Shown here: positions 57,670 to 64,000 of the stretch, one piece after another
Numbering within the stretch: position 1 is the stretch's first letter
Layout: every line of letters starts with the position of its first letter
Assembly (NCBI RefSeq): GCF_029633865.1
Contig: NC_079219.1
Coordinates: forward strand, 56,044,682-56,108,681
Direction of reading: 5' to 3'
Source: Lampris incognitus
Lineage: Eukaryota; Chordata; Actinopteri; Lampriformes; Lampridae
Length of the DNA stretch: 64,000 nt
Position numbers and translations under genes: made by a program
Notes under the pieces: model-generated
Seen by the model: the letters and a program-made list of their open reading frames with translations, nothing else
What the model was told of the DNA's origin: nothing
The model's database searches: none

Positions 57670-58359
57670 CAGTGTTTCTCAACCGGGGGTCCGCGGACCC
57701 CTAGTGGTCCGTGGTGTAATTGCAAGGGGTCCGTGAAAATAAAATATCTTTTAAAAAAAAAGATCCTATGACATTTATAGAAATAGGATTATTTTACTCA
57801 AATGTGACTGAGACCTTTATCTACCTAAACTATAAAGGGTAACAGGACTTTTTTCTCTAATTACATCTGTTTCACAAGTGTAATTTATTGTATTTTAATA
57901 AGAGATCTCGCTCCCGTTTGCATTGTTAAAAGTTACTGCATAAGAATCCTGTTGTTACATATATCTGAAAGTTACTGAATACATATTCTGTTTTGTTACA
58001 TATATCTGAAAGTTACTGAATACATATTCTGTTTTGTTACATATATCTGAAAGTTACTGAATACATATTCTGTTTTGTTACATATATCTGAAAGTTACTG
58101 AATACATATTCTGTTCTGTTACACATATCTGAAAGTTACTGCATAAGAATTCTGTTTTGTTAACTATATCTAAGTTACAACTGAAAGATCTTATTTTTGC
58201 CCCAAAGAGTGAATAAATGCTATAATGCAATTTAAAATGCAGTTTCTACAGTTTCTATCAAATTGCAACCCCCCTCTCCCAGGGTCTGGTGGAGGGGTCC
58301 TCAGGGTAGATCAAAAATACGCAGGGGGTCCAGGACCCCAAAAAGGTTGAGAACCACTG
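57670..58359. mobile_element. hAT-type non-autonomous element, 690 bp
   Basis: Ends CAGTGTTTCTCAACCGGGG and GGTTGAGAACCACTG; perfect 8-bp duplication CTCTACCA (57662-57669 and 58360-58367). Inside, a ~41-bp unit (GTTACATATATCTGAAAGTT...) is repeated five to six times at about 57950-58165. No coding potential. Confidence 0.94.
57950..58165. repeat. 41-bp tandem array inside the hAT element
   Basis: Five to six units of about 41 bp; the middle ones are nearly identical, the outer ones diverged. Confidence 0.9.
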
Positions 58360-58821
58360 CTCTACCAGAGGCCTGGGAGTTTGAAGGTTCTGTGCAGTAT
58401 CTTGGCTGTTCCTAGGACTGCACTCTCCTGGACAGAGACCTCAGATGTTGTTCCTGGAATCTGCTGGAGCCGCTCTCCCAGTTTGGGGTCACAGCCCCTC
58501 GTGCTCCTATTACCACTGGGACTGCTGTGGATTTCACCTTCCACACCCCATCTAGTTCTCCCCTCAGCCCTTGGTATTCCTCTAGCTTCTCATGCTCTTT
58601 CTTCCTGATGTTGCCGTCGCTCGGGATTGCTTCATCGGTCACTACTGCTGTCTTCTGTTCCTTGTCGACCACCACAACGTCTGGTTGCTTGTAATGAGCA
58701 CACAACAGTAATTTGGCCTGTATCACAGCAGTATTTTTATTATTACTTTATCCACAGGTAAGTATTCGATTAAAATCCCATTAGGTCTTGCAATCCCAAT
58801 GTAGTGCAAATTAATAGTCTC

Positions 58822-58955
58822 ATTCATTCATTCATCCATTATCCAACCGCTCATCCTGCTCTCAGGATCGCAGGGATGCTGGAGCCTATCCCAGCAGTCA
58901 CTGGGCGGCAGGCGGGGTGGTACCCCGGACAGGCCGCCAGACCATAACAGGGCTT
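58822..58955 (-). repeat. SINE-B 3' fragment
   Basis: Minus-strand tail (CATTCATTCATTCATCCATT) and body (GGAGCCTATCCCAGCAGTCA). Confidence 0.8.
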
Positions 58956-58957
58956 AA

Positions 58958-59137
58958 TAGTGTGTGAGAGAGTGTAGCTGAGAACTATGGCCTACACACC
59001 CTCTCTTAAGGCCGTGCAGGCCACAACTCACAATATATGGCCTTTCATGAGGCAGTGTAGACCGTGATGAGAATTATGGCCCAAAGGCCGTGTAGGCCGC
59101 AATTCTCATAATTCTCAGCTACACTCGCACACACTAT
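58958..59137. repeat. Imperfect foldback
   Basis: TAGTGTGTGAGAGAGTGTAG with CTGAGAACTATGGCC at the left is mirrored by CTCAGCTACACTCGCACACA at the right, with further GGCC-bearing repeats between. Confidence 0.55.
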
Positions 59138-59559
59138 CAAACCTTCTCATGTGCACTATCAAACTCTCTCACACACACACACACACGTGCACATAGTGCC
59201 TCTTTGTGTGAACATGTATGTGCATGTGTGTGTAGCCTGTGTGTGTGGTAATAGTCTAATTCACATCCATAATCCAGCCACCAAAAAAATACTGCTTGCA
59301 AATTTAGTGCAAGTAGACTCCCACAGTCACATCCCGTTGTAGTCCTGTTTAAGATTTAAGTACTAAGAGAGGCTTTTGCAGTGTGCAACATAAAAAAAAC
59401 ACATAAAAAACATATTAAAAAAAAACAAAACGAAAACAATGTGTTTAGCTGAGCCTTTGCATTTGCAACCTCTCTGGGAGCTGACCTGCATCACCCTAAC
59501 AGACCACTAGAGGGCCTCGACTCACACTTTGGGAAATGCGGCTCTACTGCGCAGCATCT

Positions 59560-59707
59560 TGTCCGGTGAGCAGGCGGCCAATCGGTGATTTGGGAGCAGA
59601 CAGACTGCGCCCCCCTCCCCGTGTCATTGCTGCTGCTTTAGCCCGACGGACGGAGGAACAAACACACCGTGGAGGAACTGACCTACCGGACCGGATATCG
59701 TGCAGAC
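59560..59707 (+). promoter_or_regulatory. acbd7: acbd7 promoter and 5' UTR
   Basis: CpG-rich stretch immediately before the ATG at 59708; no TATA box recognised. Confidence 0.45.
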
Positions 59708-61749
59708 ATGTCGCATAAGGTGATTTTTATTGCACTATCACGAAGCGCCGGAAGTGCCTTATTGCTGAGGCTTAGAATTAGAGAGTAGCTGTGGTTGAGA
59801 TGTGCTACTTCATGCCCTCTATTGGTGTCATCCATTTTTGTACTCCGGAGGGAGTTTGCAGATTAAACGACAGTAAAGCTGCCCATCCTTTATTTACCAC
59901 TGTTCGGTGCCCAGGTAGCCCACTGTCCCGTTTAATGGCAGCAAGTGTCTAGGGGCCAAACTGACAAATTGCTTCAAAATGTCAGAAAAGAACATTTCAT
60001 GTCAGACTAATAAAGAGTAAGGAAAATTATGCCTTGAAGTCCTTTTAACTAGAAAGGGCAGATTTAATTTCCATGCAGAAAGGTGAAATCTAAGTTTAGA
60101 GGGACAAAGCTGGTCATTTTTGGGATGCTCGGCTCAATCTGGACCTGCGTCCAGGTTATTCACCACAGAATGACTCGAACAGCACAGTTCTCTCCTCACT
60201 GCCAACAAATACGGTGGTTTGAATGGTTTTCACATTGAATTAACTGGGAAGTGCTCACGGTGTTGGCCACAATTATGTGACTGACAATCTCCCAGACTCA
60301 TTCCTTTGCAAAGGAACACAACCCAGATAGCAAAATTGCTGTGACCCGGATCTGTTTCACACCCGACTCTCATCTTTCTTTCATACGGCCCACATACCGC
60401 GTGGAATGATGGCACTGGGGCGGTCCGCTCCTGTTTGCCAGATCTGGGCCAGAACCAAGCCATATTAATGCCACATGTGCCACATATTTGCCAAAGGTGG
60501 CCCATATGTGTTTTGTGATATTTGGGCCATATTCAGCATTTACCACACGGGCCACTTCAGGGTCACATCCAGATCACGTGTTGCCGAGAGCACCACATCT
60601 TTGCCAGAAAAGGCCCACATTTAATTTGGCATATTTGGGCCATATTTGCTATTATACATGTGGGCCACTTCAGGCTCACATCCATTTTGTCAGGGCCAGA
60701 AGAAGGTCATTAGTGCCGCATCATTGCCTGAGGTGGCCCACATCCGGATGCTATCTGGGAAAGGCATTCACAGCCCTGCCTTGAATAAACGCCCATTGTT
60801 TATCTTTCATCCATGCTGTAATGGGTTTCTGGCTGTGGAATACTTTGTGCATTCAAAGTATTGTTTCTAAGTAATATTCACTAGCTGACATTCTGATGCA
60901 CTGCACGGCTTTTACATCAAATGCGGTAGACTGAAAATCAGACAAGACGAGGGTCAAAATGAAACAGCTGCTTTTCCACACACAAATATAAAGCAGTAAC
61001 TGGTTTCTCAACAAACATACTGACAGCCAAAGCAAATATGCATTCCAGGAAGGCATATTACAGAAAACGACATGTGAACTTTTCTTTGCATTTGTCATTC
61101 TCATCTCTCCATTGGGTGTCTCTTCATCACTCGCTTTTGTCTTTGCAGGCAGAATTTGAGAAGATGGCTGAGGACGTCAAGAAGGTGAAGACAAGACCTA
61201 CAGACCAGGAGCTGCTGGATCTGTATGGGCTTTATAAGCAGGCAATCGTCGGAGACATTAACATTGGTATATTTTTGAATAACCCGTTCACATCAACCCC
61301 CCCCCCCCTCAGATTCTGTTTATTTTATGTCTCTCTCACTTTTTTTTATTTTAACCAGATAAACCTGGAATGATGGACATGAAAGGAAAAGCCAAGTGGG
61401 AGGCATGGAACACAAGAAAAGGTAAAAACATAGCTCGATATGGGAAAATGAATGACCCGGTTTGGGTGCTTGGTTCTTTGCATCACGTCTGTCAGCGTTG
61501 GAGGCAAGATTGTTTGATAGTAACTCTGTCTACCGTACCGTTTACCATTCCCTCAGGTTTTCATATCTGCACAACCAATGTGCAAACACTGTCATCATAT
61601 CAAACCACTGCAAGTCTTCCTTGCTCAGCATTTTCTCCAAGTATACATTCATCTCATGCATGTGTCTGCATACAGGAAAGTCCACGGAGGACGCCATGGC
61701 GGCCTACATCACAGTTGCAAAGCAAATCATCACCAAATATGGGATGTGA
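59708..61749 (+). CDS. acbd7: acbd7, acyl-CoA-binding protein
   Basis: Small cytosolic protein that binds long-chain acyl-CoA esters. Coding exons 59708-59719 (MSHK), 61149-61266, 61359-61421, 61676-61749; 267 nt, 88 residues, the same length as human ACBD7. Splice phases (0, 1, 1) and GT/AG borders fit. The four-helix ACBP fold is recognisable: [20 protein letters not shown], then [22 protein letters not shown] and [15 protein letters not shown]. The ligand-binding tyrosine and lysines of the family (YGLYKQA, KGKAKW) are kept. Only twelve bases lie in exon 1, so its start rests on the splice match and the family's usual first intron. The paralogue dbi is the alternative; synteny with rpp38 and nmt2 favours acbd7. 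Confidence 0.93.
60322..60759. mobile_element. DNA-transposon-like repeat, copy 2
   Basis: About 438 bp with terminal inverted repeat CCCAGATAGCA / TGCTATCTGGG. Body is the complement of 55270-55681. In acbd7 intron 1. No clear target duplication. Confidence 0.8.
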
Positions 61750-62151
61750 GACAAAGGATGAAGCAACTACACACAGTGGACAGAAATAACATAACACTGC
61801 TGTATAAACGCACGAGGCTAAAATAGGACTGTTACCTTCAATTTTTTTGAGCGTTTCTTGCTGACAGAGGCACTGTTACAAAGGATAATGTGAAAGCTAG
61901 AATGTAGCAATAGCAGTTTCATGTAAACAGCATTTAGGTTTTTATAAATTAGCTGATATTTTTCTTATGTGTCTGGACAGCACAATGCAATTTCTAATGT
62001 TGAAATCAGTTATATGCTAATAATGTTTGAAAAAAACATTTTTAAACCTAAAAACCACTTTTTAATGTTGAACTCGTTACAGTTGTGTTATTTATATATA
62101 ACTCAAGAATTTTACTCTCTTATACTTTTATAATGAGACGTAACAAATAAA
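61750..62151 (+). other. acbd7: acbd7 3' UTR with poly(A) signal
   Basis: AT-rich non-coding sequence ending at AATAAA (62146-62151). Confidence 0.65.
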
Positions 62152-62429
62152 GAATCTCGAATTATAATCTTTATCCCTGTAATAAAGGTACAAAGCACTG
62201 ACAATGAATAGCACTGACGTTTCTTGGAAGTCCTACTACCACGCTCAGTGAAATTCAGGTATCTGAAATATTAAATCCTGAAATAAGACCTCTTTTCATT
62301 TGTTACCTTCATCGTCATCATTATTGTTTGCAAAAACATACTCGGAAGTTTTGAAAATCAGGCGTCTGTGTTTGATTCCCCTTTGACAGAACAACCGCTG
62401 AACTGTTCATTATTGTTACTGTCCCTTTA

Positions 62430-62586
62430 AGATAATAGGTCAGCTGACCTGTGACGTGTGGAGGGGCGGGGCTACGGGGCTACTAGCTAAAATCTTGGCG
62501 GAGCGTTGATGTTCATTTTTGATGCTATCGTTTAGTTATTTGAAGGCGCGTCATCTTGATAAAGTGCCATAGCTGACCAGCCACAG
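62430..62586 (+). promoter_or_regulatory. Possible promoter of a downstream gene
   Basis: GTCAGCTGACCTGTGACGTG (CRE-like core) and GGAGGGGCGGGGCT (GC box) within 40 bases, then a 'GGCTACTAGC' stretch. It is followed at once by LINE sequence, so no gene can be attached. Confidence 0.3.
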
Positions 62587-62800
62587 CATGAAGACGCTAT
62601 GGGAAAGAGTAATAGAAGCTGGGTTAAGAGGAGAGGCGACTGTTAGCGAGCAGCAGTATGGTTGCGTGTCAGGAAAGAGCGCTACAGACGCCATGTTTGC
62701 TTTGAGAACGTCGATGGAGGAGGTCCGAAGGAGTCGCTGTGTCTTTGTGCATTTAGAAAGCGTGTGACGGGGTGCCGAGAGAGGAGGTGCGGCAGAGAAT

Positions 62801-63183
62801 GTGCCCCTTTTCCACCACGTGCTACCGGCTCAACTCGACTCGCCCTTTTTCCGTTTTCCATTACTGGGAAGTACCGGCATTTTGGTAACTGTCGCCACTC
62901 TCCCGGTGCCACCTTTGCCAAAACTCAATGCAGACCTCTGATTGGTCAGAGCAATGCGTCACTGCGTCATTTTGCGTCATGCGTCATCAACAAGCGCATG
63001 GGCTTTCGCCCGTATCGAAGCGGTCGAAGCGGAGTCATCTTAAAAGTACGTTTTGATATTGAAAACCAGGCGTCGCTATGACGACCAGCTACACCGAGAC
63101 GGGGGTACTGTTACGCTAATGGAAAACGACACAGAAGCGAGTCGAGTGGAGTTGAGCCGGTACCATGGAGTGGAAAAGGGGCA
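62801..63183. mobile_element. MITE inside the RTE LINE
   Basis: 383 bp with 15-bp inverted ends GTGCCCCTTTTCCAC / GTGGAAAAGGGGCAC and further inverted similarity (CTCAACTCGACTCG / CGAGTCGAGTGGAGTTGAG). Splits the LINE reading frame. Superfamily uncertain. Confidence 0.88.
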
Positions 63184-63241
63184 CAAGAGTGGTGACGGAT
63201 ATGTATGAGAGCAGTGGGACAGTGGTGAGGTGAGCAGTAGG

Positions 63242-63859
63242 CGCCGTGTTGGGAGGGTTACTTTTAAAATGTATTCCGCTACAGATTACAGAATACACGT
63301 CATGGAATGTAATTTGTAACGTGTTAGATTACTCGGGGCGAGTAACGTATTCTAAATACTTTGGATTACTTTAATATTTTCTTCCATTTTGTGTAACAGT
63401 ATATGTAGCATTCACACAATGCTACTTACTTGAGTAGACTGTTCTGTTTCTTCTATTGTATCAGCTGGCTGAATGCATTTGAGTCACCTTAAATATATAT
63501 TAACAAAGGGTAGAGGAGTATGGAAACACAAAAGATGTATGATTTTTTTTATCTAGTAAAAAAAAGAAAAAGAAGAGAACTTTTCCATGTCCCTTTCTTT
63601 ATTTCCATAGCTGTTAGAATGAAAAAACTGTTGAGCTAACATTTAGGTATCGCTTTCACTGCATTTTGTGTCGCAATCCTCTTAAAATAAGAATGGCACC
63701 AAAGAAAAAAAAAATAAGTAATCCATTCATTTCAAGAATGTAACTGTATTCTGAATACCATGAATTTAAATTGTAGCTGTATTTGAATACAGTTACTCAT
63801 ATTTTGTATCCTAAATACATAACGCCGTTACATGTATTCTGTTACTTCCCAAACACCGG
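63242..63859. mobile_element. Second MITE inside the RTE LINE
   Basis: 618 bp of a common fish type, with ends GTGTTGGGAGGGTTAC and GTTACTTCCCAAACAC. Flanked by GTAGG (63237-63241 and 63860-63864); removing one copy restores the LINE's V-G-M frame around the site. Confidence 0.85.
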
Positions 63860-64000
63860 GTAGGAATGACGGATGGGTTCAAGGTGGAGGTGGGATTACA
63901 TCAAGGATCGGCTCTGAGCCCTTTCTTGTTTGCAATGGTGATGGACAGGCTGATGGACGAGATCAGGCAGGAGTCTCCGTGGACTATTATATTTGCGGAT

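Larger units (their letters stand above)
57536..58740 (-). mobile_element. LINE 3' remnant interrupted by a hAT element
   Basis: Minus-strand translation of 58360-58726 gives the C-terminal region of a non-LTR ORF2: KQPDVVVVDKEQKTAVVTDE, KKEHEKLEEYQGLRGELDGV, VPVVIGARGAVTP and a final block with VLGTAKILHRTF. It continues left of the hAT insertion with GTCTTCCTCAAGCTCGGGTC. The left limit is approximate. Confidence 0.6.
62587..64000 (+). mobile_element. RTE-type LINE, cut by two insertions, runs off the window
   Basis: Reverse transcriptase pieces in order: 62587-62800 (MKTLWERVIEAGLRGEATVS, EQQYGCVSGKSATDAMFALR, CVFVHLEK), 63184-63241 (RVVTDMYESSGTVVR) and 63860-64000 (FKVEVGLHQGSALSPFLFAM, DRLMDEIRQESPW, then the start of the F-A-D-D active site). 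The usual VFVDLEKAYDRVP is frameshifted at the YDR, and a stop replaces the cysteine of the RCAVG motif. The rest lies beyond the right edge. Confidence 0.88.

Noticed and set aside
57950-58165. Second CRISPR-like array
   Set aside because: 41-bp units abut directly inside a hAT element; no spacers.

Overview
The window is vertebrate nuclear DNA and almost certainly comes from a teleost fish. Its genes are intron-split with GT/AG borders. It is dense in transposon families typical of fish (Tc1-like, hAT, Harbinger, RTE and L2-like LINEs, Penelope-like pieces, tRNA-headed SINEs) and in long CA/GT microsatellites. Its MHC class II alpha chain carries the extra alpha-1 domain cysteine pair common in fish. 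No tool could be run: exon limits come from reading frames, splice consensus and remembered family sequences.

Layout. (1) 1-6061, minus strand: an MHC class II alpha gene, complete in four exons (4785-6061), followed by an MHC class II beta gene (start codon at 3069) whose signal, beta-1 and beta-2 exons are present and whose membrane exon is not found before the window edge. (2) 6896-8114: a nearly whole Tc1-like transposon. (3) 10818-38650, plus strand: fam171a1, nine coding exons and a long 3' UTR. (4) 39856 to about 52800, plus: nmt2 (N-myristoyltransferase 2), twelve coding exons, with a nest of broken transposons in intron 3. (5) 54099 to about 57000, minus: rpp38, a single coding exon behind a 5' UTR intron. 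(6) 59708-62151, plus: acbd7, four exons. (7) 62587-64000: an RTE-type LINE cut by two short elements and leaving the window.

FAM171A1, NMT2, RPP38 and ACBD7 are also neighbours on human chromosome 10p13, so regions 3-6 are a conserved synteny block. The MHC II pair beside it is the unusual part. The two chains should form one heterodimer. Groove residues of the beta chain differ from those of classical peptide binders, which suggests a non-classical pair. The other genes act separately: a single-pass membrane protein (fam171a1), N-terminal myristoylation (nmt2), tRNA and rRNA processing as an RNase P/MRP subunit (rpp38) and acyl-CoA binding (acbd7).

Most remaining sequence is repeats. Several insertions can be defined to the base by target-site duplications: 8 bp (37657-37858, 46404-46626, 57670-58359), TA (6896-8114), 5 bp (63242-63859) and about 10-13 bp for two SINEs. 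I found no previously undescribed multi-gene system. The best leads are the linked, apparently non-classical MHC II pair, a short hAT-type repeat family defined by two exact 8-bp duplications, long perfect hairpins, and tandem repeats lying on promoters or splice sites.
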